Source: Paenibacillus arenosi (GTDB lineage Bacteria > Bacillota > Bacilli > Paenibacillales > Paenibacillaceae). From it: DNA of 64,000 bases. Shown in pieces: positions 15,997 through 25,869 of this stretch. Position numbers and translations under genes: made by a program. Under the pieces are notes generated by a model. The model was not told the DNA's origin. It did not search any database and saw only the letters and a program-made list of their open reading frames with translations. Position 1 is the first letter of the stretch, and the number at the start of each line of letters is the position of its first letter. The stretch spans positions 124,001-188,000 of the forward strand of contig NZ_JACYTN010000005.1 in NCBI RefSeq assembly GCF_014841135.1. Reading direction: 5' to 3'.

Positions 15997-16827
15997 ATGG
16001 ACTGGATAATTGGATTAGTTGGAAGTTTTTTTATGGCGGGAGCAGCTTATAAAAAACGATCGCTTACTCGTTCAGGCGCATTAGCAGCTTTTATAATGGG
16101 TACGGTGTACTTTGGAAGCGGTAGTTTGTTATGGTTCGGGCTGCTGCTTACCTTTTTTATTACGTCAACAGGTTGGTCAAAATGGAAAAAGCGTGCGAAA
16201 AGCCGCTTTGACACGATTTATGAAAAAACGGGACAGCGAGATGCGCACCAAGTGTGGGCGAATGGCGGGATCGGCATGCTGTTATGCGTGGCAAACGCAT
16301 TGTTCCCTCACCCTGCCTGGATATTTTTATTTGTCGGTGTTATGGCTACCGTTAATGCGGACACATGGGCAACGGAAATTGGCAGCTTAAGCCGTACACA
16401 GCCGCGTTCGGTCATGACGTGGCGTCCCGTGCCAGCGGGGACATCAGGAGCTGTATCAGCATTAGGCACTTGGGCTGCGATGGGGGGAGCGGTCGTCATT
16501 GGCGGTGCAGCAGTTGTTTGCTTGTACATTGCCCAGGATCTTGCGTTTCCGTATCCATACAGATGGAAATTACTGTTTGCAGTCGGTATCAGTGGGGCTA
16601 TTGGTGGTGTTGCAGGTGCATTTACAGACTCACTGCTTGGTGCAACTTGGCAGGCTTCTTATCGCTGCGAGAAGTGTGGTGCTGCAACAGAAAGATTGCA
16701 GCATTGCAATCAAGCTACTAGACTCATCCGTGGTTATCGATGGATGACAAATGATTTGGTCAATAGTGTAAGCTCCATTGTTGGTGGACTTCTTGCTTGG
16801 CTTATTGGCAGCTTGCTGCTTGGATAG
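15997..16827 (+). CDS. DUF92 integral membrane protein
   Basis: 276 residues, mostly hydrophobic with about six to seven membrane helices. Conserved DUF92 elements: SGALAAFIMGTVYFG, NADTWATEIGSLS and GAFTDSLLGATWQASY. A cytosolic insert CEKCGAATERLQHC (about 225-238) could bind a metal. DUF92 includes plant phytyl-phosphate kinase VTE6, so a polyprenyl/phytyl-phosphate kinase-like activity is possible, but bacterial members are not characterised well enough to name it. Start ATG 15997 follows AAGAAAGGAAAC. It probably shares a transcript with the FAH-fold gene. Confidence 0.8.
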   Translation: MDWIIGLVGSFFMAGAAYKKRSLTRSGALAAFIMGTVYFGSGSLLWFGLLLTFFITSTGWSKWKKRAKSRFDTIYEKTGQRDAHQVWANGGIGMLLCVANALFPHPAWIFLFVGVMATVNADTWATEIGSLSRTQPRSVMTWRPVPAGTSGAVSALGTWAAMGGAVVIGGAAVVCLYIAQDLAFPYPYRWKLLFAVGISGAIGGVAGAFTDSLLGATWQASYRCEKCGAATERLQHCNQATRLIRGYRWMTNDLVNSVSSIVGGLLAWLIGSLLLG

Positions 16828-16970
16828 TACATGGAGCTGCGACATCTACTGGAATGCGCTTGCTCTGAATCGACATCTTTCAAGTACCATGTTATATTCG
16901 ATATACGATATATGATAATAAGATATATGAACAAATGGATCAGCTGCGTTTGGCAGAAGGAGGTGGGCCG

Positions 16971-17543
16971 ATGAGTCAAGTACAAGTAGACAAGTGGAAT
17001 ATGATTTTAGATGCAGCCTACGAGCTCTTCGGTGCCAACGGTTTCTACGAAACGAAAATGTCTGATATTGCAGAACGAGCAGGAATTGCAAAAGGGACAT
17101 TGTACTTGTATTTTAGCAGCAAGGAACAATTGTTTACTGCAATGACCAAGCGCGACTTTGAACAATTTTTAGAGCGGCTTACGGATGGCTTGCAGCAAAG
17201 CGAGTCTCTGAAGGATCGCTTATCCGTAGTAGCTAGTCATCATCTAGGTTATTTTTATGAGAGAAGAGACTATACGAAGCTTTTTTTCATGATGCCTAAC
17301 AATGACCCTGAAATGCTGCAGGAGATACAGTCTTTTATCATGCAATATATACGAATATTAGCTACTATGCTTGAAGGTGATGGCTTTAGAGAGGCAAAGC
17401 TGCTCGCAAAGTCGTTTGTGGGCATTTTGGATATGATGAAGATGGACATATTGTTCGATCCGTCCTTTCAAGAGGAAGATGTAAGTCAGCGAGTGGTGTT
17501 TGCTACAGACTTGTTTATGAATGGTTGTATGCATCAGAAATAG
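16971..17543 (+). CDS. TetR-family transcriptional regulator
   Basis: 190 residues from ATG 16971, which follows AAGGAGGTGGGCC; the longer frame from 16935 would contain that ribosome binding site. The N-terminal helix-turn-helix reads ILDAAYELFGANGFYETKMS then AGIAKGTLYLYFSSKEQL. The C-terminal ligand domain is not diagnostic. An AT-rich stretch with repeated GATATA words at 16891-16932 upstream may be its operator. It sits directly before the ABC-F gene with a gap of about 100 bp and after DUF92; its target is unknown. It is distinct from FadR. Confidence 0.88.
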   Translation: MSQVQVDKWNMILDAAYELFGANGFYETKMSDIAERAGIAKGTLYLYFSSKEQLFTAMTKRDFEQFLERLTDGLQQSESLKDRLSVVASHHLGYFYERRDYTKLFFMMPNNDPEMLQEIQSFIMQYIRILATMLEGDGFREAKLLAKSFVGILDMMKMDILFDPSFQEEDVSQRVVFATDLFMNGCMHQK

Positions 17544-17639
17544 ATGACGCATTACAATTATCGCAATATAGATAAGATGCTAGGGAGAACCATAGGTTCT
17601 CCTTGTTTATTGATATTCACAGAGTTCGGAGGAAGAAAC

Positions 17640-19580
17640 ATGCATGTAATTACCGTAGAGCAACTTGGTAAAAGTTACGGAGAGAAGACGCTATTTAAAG
17701 AGGTATCTTTCGGTATCGCAACAGGCGATAGATTTGGAATTATTGGAGTAAACGGAACTGGTAAATCAACGTTTATGCGTACGTTGGCAGGGATTGATCC
17801 GATTGAAACAGGACGCATCATGAAAGGCAGTGCGATCCGTGTGCAGTACGTGGCGCAAGAGCCTGAATTTGAACCACATGCGACGGTATTGGAAACGGTA
17901 ATGAGCGGGGATGCGCCCGAAATGAAGGCAGTTCGTCGATATACAGATCTATTAGAGCGTCTGCGTGTACAGCCAGAAGACGAGAAGCTCCAAATGCAGC
18001 TCGTTCAGGCAAGTGACGATATGGATCGACTACAGGCTTGGCAGATCGAAAGTGAAGCGAAGACCATTTTGTCTAAGCTGGGCATTACACGTTATGATGC
18101 TCGTGTTAGTGAGCTGTCTGGTGGTCAGCGCAAGCGAGTTGCGCTCGCAGCAGGTTTGATCCATCCATCCGATCTATTGCTGCTAGACGAGCCTACCAAC
18201 CATATCGACAACGATACGGTTGCGTGGTTGGAATCCTATCTACAGAAGCGCTCAGGTGCGCTTATTATGATTACGCATGATCGCTATTTCCTTGATCGGG
18301 TTGCGAATCGAATGATTGAGCTTGATTATGGGCGTGCGCATTTTTACGAGGCGAACTATACGCGTTTCCTCGAATTAAAAGCGGACCGCGAAGCTCGTGA
18401 AGCCTCCGCTGAATCGACGCGTCAAAATATTTTACGCCAAGAGCTAGCATGGATTCGCCGTGGAGCAAAGGCACGTACGACGAAACAGAAGGCAAGGATT
18501 GATCGCTTTGAGGATCTGCAATCGCAAGGACCGACACAAAAGCAGGGTTCCGTTGATGTGTCCGCAGCTAGTGCCCGTCTCGGGAAAAAGATTATGGAGT
18601 TGGAGTCTGTTGGGGCCGATGCTGGTACGCGTAAACTGTTCCGCGGCTTGGATTATATCGCAGTTCCGCATGATCGTATTGGTATCATTGGTGTGAACGG
18701 AAGCGGTAAGTCGACGCTCTTGCAAATTATTGCGGGAACAAGGCAACCGGATAAAGGGAATATTGTATTAGGCCCAACAGTACGCATTGGATATTTTACG
18801 CAAGAGCATGATGAAATGGATGAATCGATGCGCGTTATCGAATATATTCGAGAGGCTGCTGAGACGGTTAAGACAGCGGAAGGTCACACGATTAGCGCAG
18901 CACAAATGTTGGAGCGATTCTTATTTAATCCATCGATGCAGTGGACGATCGTCGGCAAGCTATCGGGTGGTGAGAAGCGCCGTCTGCAATTGCTGCGTTT
19001 GTTAATGACTGCTCCGAATGTACTGCTGCTCGATGAGCCTACGAATGACTTGGATGTAGAGACGTTAGCCGTATTGGAAAATTATTTAGATGAATTCCCT
19101 GGTGTCGTCATTACTGTATCGCATGATCGCTACTTCCTTGATCGGGTTGTCGATCGGATATGGTCGTTCGAGAATGGTGAAATTCGTAATCATGTTGGGA
19201 ACTATACGGAGTATGTAGAGTGGAGAGCAGCACAAGGACTCTCTTCCCTTAACGAGCAGAAGTCTGTATTTAATGATAAGCAAGGAAATCAAGCCAATAC
19301 ATCGACAGAAGCAGCGGCAAAGTCAGAGCGTAAGCCTAAGCTCAAAATGTCCTATAAGGAAGAGCAGGAATACAATCAAATTGATGGCTGGATTGCTGAT
19401 GTAGAAGCGCAAATGGAGCGTAATAACGTTGAAATGGAAGCAGCATTCAATGATTCCGTTCGCTTGCAGGAGCTAATGAAGCAGCAGCAAGAGGCGGAGC
19501 AGAAACTAAGTGACCTGATGGATCGTTGGACAGAGCTAAATGAACTGGCAGAGCAGATCGAGGCGGCAAAACGTTCGTAG
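17640..19580 (+). CDS. ABC-F family ribosome-associated ATPase
   Basis: 646 residues from ATG 17640, which follows GGAGGAAG. Two ABC ATPase domains without membrane segments: Walker A GVNGTGKSTF and GVNGSGKSTL, signatures LSGGQRKRVALA and LSGGEKRRLQLL, Walker B LLLLDEPTNHID and VLLLDEPTNDLD. Between them is the ABC-F linker rich in Arg/Lys (RRGAKARTTKQKARI) and at the C-terminus a coiled coil (about 570-640) of the Uup/YfmR type. Such proteins act on the ribosomal E site to rescue stalled elongation or, in some members, confer antibiotic protection. The coiled-coil end favours the YfmR/Uup housekeeping group over resistance ABC-F. Confidence 0.88.
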   Translation: MHVITVEQLGKSYGEKTLFKEVSFGIATGDRFGIIGVNGTGKSTFMRTLAGIDPIETGRIMKGSAIRVQYVAQEPEFEPHATVLETVMSGDAPEMKAVRRYTDLLERLRVQPEDEKLQMQLVQASDDMDRLQAWQIESEAKTILSKLGITRYDARVSELSGGQRKRVALAAGLIHPSDLLLLDEPTNHIDNDTVAWLESYLQKRSGALIMITHDRYFLDRVANRMIELDYGRAHFYEANYTRFLELKADREAREASAESTRQNILRQELAWIRRGAKARTTKQKARIDRFEDLQSQGPTQKQGSVDVSAASARLGKKIMELESVGADAGTRKLFRGLDYIAVPHDRIGIIGVNGSGKSTLLQIIAGTRQPDKGNIVLGPTVRIGYFTQEHDEMDESMRVIEYIREAAETVKTAEGHTISAAQMLERFLFNPSMQWTIVGKLSGGEKRRLQLLRLLMTAPNVLLLDEPTNDLDVETLAVLENYLDEFPGVVITVSHDRYFLDRVVDRIWSFENGEIRNHVGNYTEYVEWRAAQGLSSLNEQKSVFNDKQGNQANTSTEAAAKSERKPKLKMSYKEEQEYNQIDGWIADVEAQMERNNVEMEAAFNDSVRLQELMKQQQEAEQKLSDLMDRWTELNELAEQIEAAKRS

Positions 19581-19670
19581 CTGAATATTGGTTAGACCTT
19601 TGTTCAGAATGATAGAAACGGATGTAAACCATGCATAGTTGAAAAATAACGTAAATAGATAGCGTATCAC

Positions 19671-19714
19671 AAAAACAACCCGTATCACTTTTAGGAGTGA
19701 AGCGGGTTGTTTTA
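19671..19714 (+). terminator. Terminator after the ABC-F gene
   Basis: AAAACAACCCG / CGGGTTGTTTT stem with an inner TCACT/AGTGA hairpin. It is symmetric, with T and A runs at both ends, and can serve the convergent TPR gene too. Confidence 0.75.
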
Positions 19715-19856
19715 TATATAAATGTAGTTTCTATAACGTACGATGACACGAATAGTAGATTTACTATACTACGCCTATAACAAATGGTAGAGCGTATCAT
19801 GCATGTATTGACTTTATATGAAGTTGATGTACTCCTCTATCTGAGCTGAATGCATT

Positions 19857-20378
19857 CTATTCTTCATTTGTCCATACTTCGTTCAGATGATCCGCATAGA
19901 AGAGCAGGGCGCGATTATACGGTGTAATATCAGCATTTTGTGTAGTTTCCACGAGTTGACGCAGTAGTATAGAAGTAGACTCTTCATGTTGGCCAAGATT
20001 GTACAACGTTAAGGCGTAAAATACTTTGAATTCTCGTGCATCTGGAAAATGGTTGATGGCTTCTTCGAGCAGAGCCTTTGATTTCTCATACTCGCCAATA
20101 GCTCGATAGGTGCTGCCAAGACCGAGATAGGCGCCGCGACGATCTTCTTCTGTAAGTGCTAACGATAGTGCCCTTACATAGTAGGGTACTGCGGATATTT
20201 CTTTGCCAATTGCATCATGTGCCCATGCGCATTGATACTGTACGATACCTTCATCTGGAAAGTCGTTTGCCAGCTTTAACAACAACTGTAGCGAAGACTC
20301 TAACTGAGACTCCTGACGCAACTGAACGGCTTGCTTCAATTGGGAGTCCCATGAAGGCTGCTGGATTGAGCTATTCAT
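19857..20378 (-). CDS. Tetratricopeptide repeat protein
   Basis: 173 residues from ATG 20378; GGAGG lies twelve bases upstream, while the earlier in-frame starts at 20441 and 20390 lack a usable ribosome binding site. TPR-like helical pairs can be read: SQLESSLQLLLKLANDFP, GKEISAVPYYVRALSLALT, GEYEKSKALLEEAINHFP and GQHEESTSILLRQLV. No signal peptide, so a cytosolic scaffold is likely. Similar small TPR proteins occur widely in Bacillales without a defined role. It shares direction with the AcuI-like gene upstream, 66 bp away. Confidence 0.8.
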   Translation of the reverse strand: MNSSIQQPSWDSQLKQAVQLRQESQLESSLQLLLKLANDFPDEGIVQYQCAWAHDAIGKEISAVPYYVRALSLALTEEDRRGAYLGLGSTYRAIGEYEKSKALLEEAINHFPDAREFKVFYALTLYNLGQHEESTSILLRQLVETTQNADITPYNRALLFYADHLNEVWTNEE

Positions 20379-20444
20379 ATGGCGATCCATCCTCCAGTTT
20401 GTATCTGAAATAGTAGTGCTGGATTTCTTATGCTTTCTCAATGT

Positions 20445-21485
20445 TTATTTTTTCAAACGAATGATTCGTCTTCCTTCACTTGCTCCTTGCAGCATATTGG
20501 TTGTTAACGTTGGCACATCTTGCAGTGTATGCTCTTGAACGAACCCATCTGTATGAACAATAGAAGACCAATCTGTAAGCATTTTATTCCACAGCACCTG
20601 TCTTAGCTCGTTCGGTGCATACACAGAATCGATGCCGTACAAGGTAATACCACGTAAAATGAACGGCAGTACGGTTGTGGGCAAGTTTGCTCCAGCCGTT
20701 AACCCGCTCGCAGCGACTGCGCCACCATAATTTACAGAGGCAAGGGCTGATGCTAAAATATCTCCACCACAGACGTCGATAACGCCTGCCCACAGCTGCT
20801 TGTTCAGTGGACGCTGCTTGTCGGGAAGCAATTGCTCACGAGATATAATCTTCGCAGCGCCAAGCTGCTTCAGAATAGGTTCGAAGCTCGCCTTGCTTGT
20901 AGCAGCAACTACTTCATATCCTAGCTTGGCTAGTATGCCAACGGATAAAGAACCGACTCCGCCGCTCGCTCCCGTAACAAGAATGGGTCCGTCTTCAGGC
21001 TTTAATCCGTGATTCCTCAACCTATCGACGGATAGAGCTGCCGTAAGGCCAGCTGTACCAAAAGCCATAGCATTCCGAAAAGCCATAACATCATGAGAGC
21101 CAGCAGGCAGAGGAATGAGCCAATCACCTGATACTCGGATGTACTCGCTCAATCCACCAAAATGGCTAACGCCAAATTCATATCCAGTGAGCACGACGGA
21201 TTGTCCAACCTTATAGCGTTCATCATCAGATGCTACGACTATACCGGCAGCGTCTATACCAGGGATGAAAGGGTAGGACTTGACGATTCCGCCATTTGGT
21301 ACACAAGCTAATGCGTCTTTGTAATTCAAGCTGGAATAAGCGACCTTTATCGTTACATTTCCTTCAGGGAGGTCATGTACAGAGATCGAACGAACGATTG
21401 GCGATATTTCACCAGATTCATTTTTTTCAACAATAAGAGCTTTAAAGTCATTAGGAAAAGTATGTGGAAGTGGATGTTTTGTCAT
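20445..21485 (-). CDS. NADPH-dependent quinone oxidoreductase / acrylyl-CoA reductase family protein (YhdH/AcuI-like)
   Basis: 346 residues, medium-chain dehydrogenase fold without the zinc-binding cysteines of alcohol dehydrogenases. AcuI/YhdH features are seen: SSLNYKDALACVPNGG, YPFIPGIDAAGIV, GYEFGVSHFGGLSEY and the nucleotide loop LVTGASGGVGSLSVGIL, followed by DVCGGDILASALASVNYGG. The group reduces acrylyl-CoA or quinone-like enones with NADPH. Reduction of acrylyl-CoA would suit odd-chain fatty acid or propionate metabolism, but that link is inference. Start ATG 21485 follows AGGAGGAATACG. Confidence 0.85.
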   Translation of the reverse strand: MTKHPLPHTFPNDFKALIVEKNESGEISPIVRSISVHDLPEGNVTIKVAYSSLNYKDALACVPNGGIVKSYPFIPGIDAAGIVVASDDERYKVGQSVVLTGYEFGVSHFGGLSEYIRVSGDWLIPLPAGSHDVMAFRNAMAFGTAGLTAALSVDRLRNHGLKPEDGPILVTGASGGVGSLSVGILAKLGYEVVAATSKASFEPILKQLGAAKIISREQLLPDKQRPLNKQLWAGVIDVCGGDILASALASVNYGGAVAASGLTAGANLPTTVLPFILRGITLYGIDSVYAPNELRQVLWNKMLTDWSSIVHTDGFVQEHTLQDVPTLTTNMLQGASEGRRIIRLKK

Positions 21486-21654
21486 ATTCGTATTCCTCCT
21501 AATCCTTTTTATCCAATAATAATAGGCCTGCTGGAAACTGCAAAAGCGTTGTCTTTATCGTTATACCTTCCTACATAAAAGCAAGCTAAGGTTCTTTTAA
21601 CGAGCGCCATTGACGTTAATTTCATGAAATTGTCTATATTAGAATTTTAACGGA

Positions 21655-21731
21655 TGTAAGGGAGCTTATTTCAGCAATTGCGGCCATTTTTTCGCTTAAT
21701 CTAGCAAATAAGCTCTCCTATATCCCTTACA
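21655..21731. repeat. Imperfect 77-bp inverted repeat in an intergenic region (interspersed-repeat candidate)
   Basis: Arms TGTAAGGGA-GCTTATTT on the left and AAATAAGC-TCCCTTACA-type on the right, the right arm carrying nine extra bases (TATAGGAGA on the complementary strand). The gap between 21486 and 21964 has no gene. The layout resembles small palindromic elements that recur between genes in Paenibacillus-like genomes; I saw no second copy in this window. Confidence 0.45.
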
Positions 21732-21964
21732 GATCAAAAACAGGGAAAATAAGCTGAATAGCCTCTATGACGACCGTTAGAGCTAGAATGGATATTTTTA
21801 CGTCTCACTATCCATAATGCACAAATGCACATTTGCCAACTTACTGCAGACTACGCACCACGCATGGCATGAAGCATTAACACAATTCACCATTGCCAGC
21901 TCATTAACGCCCGACTCACGATATGAGATTTACATAGCGGACTGCGCTCAAACTAAGATAGATG

Positions 21965-23056
21965 TTATTCCGTAATATAAGCCGCAAGCAGCTTGGCTGT
22001 ATTGATTACAGCCTGCACATGGGTGCGTTCCATCGCATGTGATGCGTGTACGCCAGGACCGATCAAGGCAGCGCGAATATCATTTCCTCCACGCAGTGCA
22101 GCAGAAGCATCCGAGCCGTAGCGTGGGTAAATGTCGACTACATGATCAATGCCTTCTCTCTCCGCAAGTTGAATAAGGCGAGAAGTCATGAAGTAATCAT
22201 ACGGGCCAGACGAGTCTTTGGCACAGATCGATACATCGGTTTCTTTACAGTTGAGGTCATCTCCCATTGCTCCCATATCCACGGCAATAAGCTCTGTGAT
22301 TCCACTAGGCAACGATGATGCTCCGTGACCGATTTCTTCATAGTTAGTAATATAGATGATGATATCGTGCTGCGGTTTCCATTGATGGACCTTCATACTG
22401 TGCAGCAAGCCGAATAAAGCAGCTACACTTGCTTTGTCATCCAAATGCCTGGACTTAATAAAACCACTTGGCAGATGTACAGGACGAGCATCAAAGGAAA
22501 CGTAGTCTCCTGTACGAATGCCCAGCTTCGCTGTATCTTCTTGGGTATGTACAATTTCATCGATACGGACAATCGTGTTCTCTTCATTACGAGTCAACTC
22601 GCTTGCTTTATCAAACACATGAACAGATGGCTGCTTCGTCATGATCGTACCTGTATAGGTTTGTCCTGTGTGCGTATGTATTTGACAATATTCATTCTCG
22701 ATAGAATTCATCATGTAGCCACCTAGTGGCGTAAGTCGAAGTGTTCCGTCTGTATGGATGGAACGGACCATAGCGCCTAGCGTATCAACATGAGCAGAAA
22801 GGCCAATGACTTGTGAGCTGTCGTCTTGGGAACCTTTTACGCGAATGTAGCCGCCGCCTTTCTGATTCCGTTCCATCGTATATCCGAGTTTATGCGCTTC
22901 TTCGTGAATCCGGTTCATGATATGGTGTGTGTAGCCTGTTGGACTAGGGGTTTGAAGCAGTTCCATCAGCAGGCTAACGACATAAGATTCATCAATGTGA
23001 ATAGCAAGTGTTTCGTTTTTAATTGCAGCATAAGGGGAATCGTATAGTGTGCTCAT
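21965..23056 (-). CDS. M42-family metallo-aminopeptidase
   Basis: 363 residues. Co-catalytic dinuclear metal site residues are in place: GLSAHVDTLGAM (His, Asp), SRHLDDKASVAAL (bridging Asp), TNYEEIGHGAS (catalytic Glu and metal Glu), IAVDMGAMGDD (Asp) and GVHASHAMERTHV (His). M42 enzymes (FrvX/YsdC/PepA-like) are large self-compartmentalising cytosolic aminopeptidases that trim peptides. Start ATG 23056 follows AAAGGAGCAACCATCTT. It stands between the AcuI-like gene and lapA without obvious functional link. Confidence 0.9.
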   Translation of the reverse strand: MSTLYDSPYAAIKNETLAIHIDESYVVSLLMELLQTPSPTGYTHHIMNRIHEEAHKLGYTMERNQKGGGYIRVKGSQDDSSQVIGLSAHVDTLGAMVRSIHTDGTLRLTPLGGYMMNSIENEYCQIHTHTGQTYTGTIMTKQPSVHVFDKASELTRNEENTIVRIDEIVHTQEDTAKLGIRTGDYVSFDARPVHLPSGFIKSRHLDDKASVAALFGLLHSMKVHQWKPQHDIIIYITNYEEIGHGASSLPSGITELIAVDMGAMGDDLNCKETDVSICAKDSSGPYDYFMTSRLIQLAEREGIDHVVDIYPRYGSDASAALRGGNDIRAALIGPGVHASHAMERTHVQAVINTAKLLAAYITE

Positions 23057-23143
23057 AAGATGGTTGCTCCTTTGAATATGAAATGTTATCGCAGTCTAAT
23101 GAGAAATCAAAGTTAGTGCTGCAGAGGTATACTCGTTAAAAGC

Positions 23144-23551
23144 CTATTCAGGTTTGGAATCTTTTGAATTTCGTTTGTCTGCAAGAACATCCTCAATTTC
23201 TAGCAGATGCACATCCGTTGGCTCTGGAAATGCATATTCATTTTCTGATGCTGCTTCGAGTTGAGCCACTTTGGCCTCAAGCTCTTTAACTTTACGTCGA
23301 ATACGGTACTGCGCATATACGCCGTAAGATCCAACGATTAGTGCTCCTAGCAATGTACATCCCAAAATAAGTAGGATGAGCGGTACATTGAATGTGCCGA
23401 ACAACAGATTGACTTGTACAGGTTCCACGTTAACGATGGCAAAAATCGCTGTCAGCAGTGCGAATACGAGTGCTGCAAATAAGGTCCACTGGATGCGCAA
23501 GTCATTATTTTTGTTGTTGGAATTGGTTTCTTTTGTTGTTTTGTTAGTCAT
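23144..23551 (-). CDS. LapA-domain (DUF1049) membrane protein
   Basis: 135 residues. Two hydrophobic helices (about 24-44 and 56-80) are joined by a short hairpin (NVEPVQVNLLFGTFNVPLIL) that is the hallmark of the LapA domain, followed by a cytosolic coiled coil (RIRRKVKELEAKVAQLEAA) and an acidic/charged tail. In Gram-negatives LapA works in lipopolysaccharide assembly; in Firmicutes the role is unknown. Start ATG 23551 follows AAGGAGTTGATTAAAC. Confidence 0.8.
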   Translation of the reverse strand: MTNKTTKETNSNNKNNDLRIQWTLFAALVFALLTAIFAIVNVEPVQVNLLFGTFNVPLILLILGCTLLGALIVGSYGVYAQYRIRRKVKELEAKVAQLEAASENEYAFPEPTDVHLLEIEDVLADKRNSKDSKPE

Positions 23552-23668
23552 GTTTAATCAACTCCTTAGTTGTAGTATAATCCTTACTGATCCAGCCTCA
23601 CAATCTCATTCTGAGATTTATTAGATTAATCGGTAATCCTGCTGTAAACTTATTGTGCAAATAACAAC

Positions 23669-23698
23669 TCCTTCCGATGCATAGCAAGGGAAGGAGTT
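23669..23698 (-). terminator. Hairpin downstream of pepF
   Basis: AACTCCTTCC / GGAAGGAGTT stem with a 10-base loop, 55 bases after the pepF stop. The T-run on the minus strand is poor (GTTATTTG), so termination is likely but not certain. Confidence 0.5.
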
Positions 23699-23752
23699 AA
23701 GTGAACTTATTTACGATGATTTTGCGATGGAGCAGCTAAGTCGAGATAGCGA

Positions 23753-25549
23753 TTAAAGCTCTTTTGCCATCTGTTCCATTTGCTCGATAAGGGATTCAAG
23801 AACGCTCATACCTTCCTCGATTGGAGCGGAGGTAGACATGTCAACGCCAGCTTTTTTCAAAATATTAATCGAGAAGTCGCTGCCGCCGCTCTTCAAGAAG
23901 CCAAGGTATCGCTCAACCGCTGGTTGACCTTCATCAAGGATCTGCTTTGCGAAGCTTTGTGCAGCAGAGAAGCCCGTTGCATATTTGTACACGTAGAAAC
24001 TCGTGTAGAAATGCGGAATTCTAGCCCATTCGATCTCAATATCTTGGTCAACGACCATTTCGTCACCGTAATATTTTTTATTCAGACCATAATAAACTTC
24101 GTTCAATAGCTGCGGAGTCAGTGCTTCGCCTTTCTCAGCACGCTCGTGAATAATCAATTCGAACTCAGCAAACATCGTTTGACGGAATACCGTTGTACGG
24201 AATTGATCGATGTAGTAGGTGAGCAAGTACATTTTTTCTTTCGGATCATCGCTCTTCTTGAGCATGAAGTCCATTAACAATGCTTCATTCAAAGTGGAAG
24301 CAACTTCAGCTAGGAAGATCGTATACTGCGCATCCCGATACGGCAAATTGTTGTCTGAATAGTAGGAGTGCAGTGCATGACCCATTTCATGCGTCAACGT
24401 GAACATGCTGTTCAAGTTATCTTTATGGTTCAAGAGCACATAAGGGTGCGTGCCATAAGCGCCCCAACTGTAAGCACCACTGCGTTTGCCTTCATTTTCA
24501 TATACGTCAATCCAGCCGTTATCGTAACCTTCTTGAATAGCATTCAAATAGTCTTCGCCTAGCGGCTTCAAACTTTCCTTTACAATCGCAGTTGCTTCTG
24601 TGTAAGGAATGTTCATATCGAATTGCTCTACAATAGGGGCAAACAAGTCATACATGTGCAGCTTGTCGACCTTGAGCAGCTTCGCACGAAGTTTCATGTA
24701 GCGATGCATAAGCGGAAGATGCTTATGAATGGCACCGATTAGATTCGTGTACACTTCTTTTGGAATGTTGTCGCCGTAAAGGTACATTTCCAATGTGGAA
24801 GGGTATTTACGAGCTTTGGCATAGAATAAGTTCTTTGTAACATTTGCACTTAATGCAGCTGCAATTGTGTTACTTTGCTTCTTGTAAGTGCTGTAGACAG
24901 CTTCGAAAGCTGCACGTCGCACGTCGCGGTTGCGGCTTTCCAGCATTTGAATGTAACTGCCATGCGTGAGTTCTACTTCTTCACCTTTATCGTTCTTGAT
25001 CTTAGGGAACTTCATATCCGCATTGTTAAGCATACTGTAAATCGTCTCTGGTGCTCTGGACAAGCTGCCTACTTGTGCAAGTAGTGCTTCCTCTTGCTTA
25101 GAAAGAACATGAGCCTTTTGACGCTTCATTTCTTGTAAGGTGAAGCGGTATGGCTTCAATTGTTCATCTTCGATAAATGCATCAAGCTTATCGTCAGACA
25201 GAGCAAGAATCTCTGGTGTGATGTAGGATAATTTTTCGCCAACTTCAACGCTTAGTTTCTTAGCCTTATCGGATAGTGCCTGGTACTGTGCTTCAGCCGT
25301 ATCTTCATGATGGCGCATATTAGCGTATACATATAATCGCTCAGCATGGAGTGAAATGTCATCTTCCAGCTCAAAGCATGCCTTGAGCGCCGCTGGTTCG
25401 TTTAGTTTACCGTGAAACTGATCTGCTTTGGTCAGTAGTTGCTGCAATAACGCATACTCACGATCCCATTCAGCTTGTGAGCCGAATAAATCTTCAAGCT
25501 TCCAACGGTGTTCCTGTGGTACTTCCGAACGTTTCGTCAATTGAGACAT
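23753..25549 (-). CDS. pepF: Oligoendopeptidase F
   Basis: 598 residues from ATG 25549, preceded by TAGGAGGGTACAT. The open frame extends 55 codons further upstream with a signal-peptide-like stretch, but that part spans the ribosome binding site and I regard it as non-coding. M3B signature HEMGHALHSYY near residue 387 gives the zinc ligands and catalytic Glu, with the third ligand Glu downstream in FLAEVASTLNEALL. PepF cleaves peptides of about 7-17 residues in the cytosol. Characteristic N-terminal RWKLEDLFGSQAEWDREY is present. In sporulating bacilli extra PepF has been linked to inhibition of sporulation initiation. Confidence 0.93.
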   Translation of the reverse strand: MSQLTKRSEVPQEHRWKLEDLFGSQAEWDREYALLQQLLTKADQFHGKLNEPAALKACFELEDDISLHAERLYVYANMRHHEDTAEAQYQALSDKAKKLSVEVGEKLSYITPEILALSDDKLDAFIEDEQLKPYRFTLQEMKRQKAHVLSKQEEALLAQVGSLSRAPETIYSMLNNADMKFPKIKNDKGEEVELTHGSYIQMLESRNRDVRRAAFEAVYSTYKKQSNTIAAALSANVTKNLFYAKARKYPSTLEMYLYGDNIPKEVYTNLIGAIHKHLPLMHRYMKLRAKLLKVDKLHMYDLFAPIVEQFDMNIPYTEATAIVKESLKPLGEDYLNAIQEGYDNGWIDVYENEGKRSGAYSWGAYGTHPYVLLNHKDNLNSMFTLTHEMGHALHSYYSDNNLPYRDAQYTIFLAEVASTLNEALLMDFMLKKSDDPKEKMYLLTYYIDQFRTTVFRQTMFAEFELIIHERAEKGEALTPQLLNEVYYGLNKKYYGDEMVVDQDIEIEWARIPHFYTSFYVYKYATGFSAAQSFAKQILDEGQPAVERYLGFLKSGGSDFSINILKKAGVDMSTSAPIEEGMSVLESLIEQMEQMAKEL

Positions 25550-25869
25550 ATGTACCCTCCTAAAATTGTTATATGTATTGAAGTTGCTTGCGCTGTATTG
25601 CACAACATCATTGTTACGAAATGACCGTACAGTTGATGGGCAAATACCAACAGCCAGCGGTATAATGGCAATAAGGAGACAGCGTGCAATGGTAGTGCGA
25701 TAATTGCCATTCATCGTATTCCTCCTGTCGTCTACAGTCCCGTATCCGACGACTCGGGCTCAGGACTAGTATGACCGATAAGGAGGGAGATTAATGCTTC
25801 AGCTTGATGTTTATCCCATATAGATGAAAAACAGGCCAGATAAATAACGATATGTATACGAACAGCCTC

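Noticed and set aside
25550-25714. N-terminal extension of PepF with a signal-like hydrophobic stretch
   Set aside because: It spans the AGGAGGG ribosome binding site of ATG 25549, and PepF of this family is cytosolic and starts at the position chosen.
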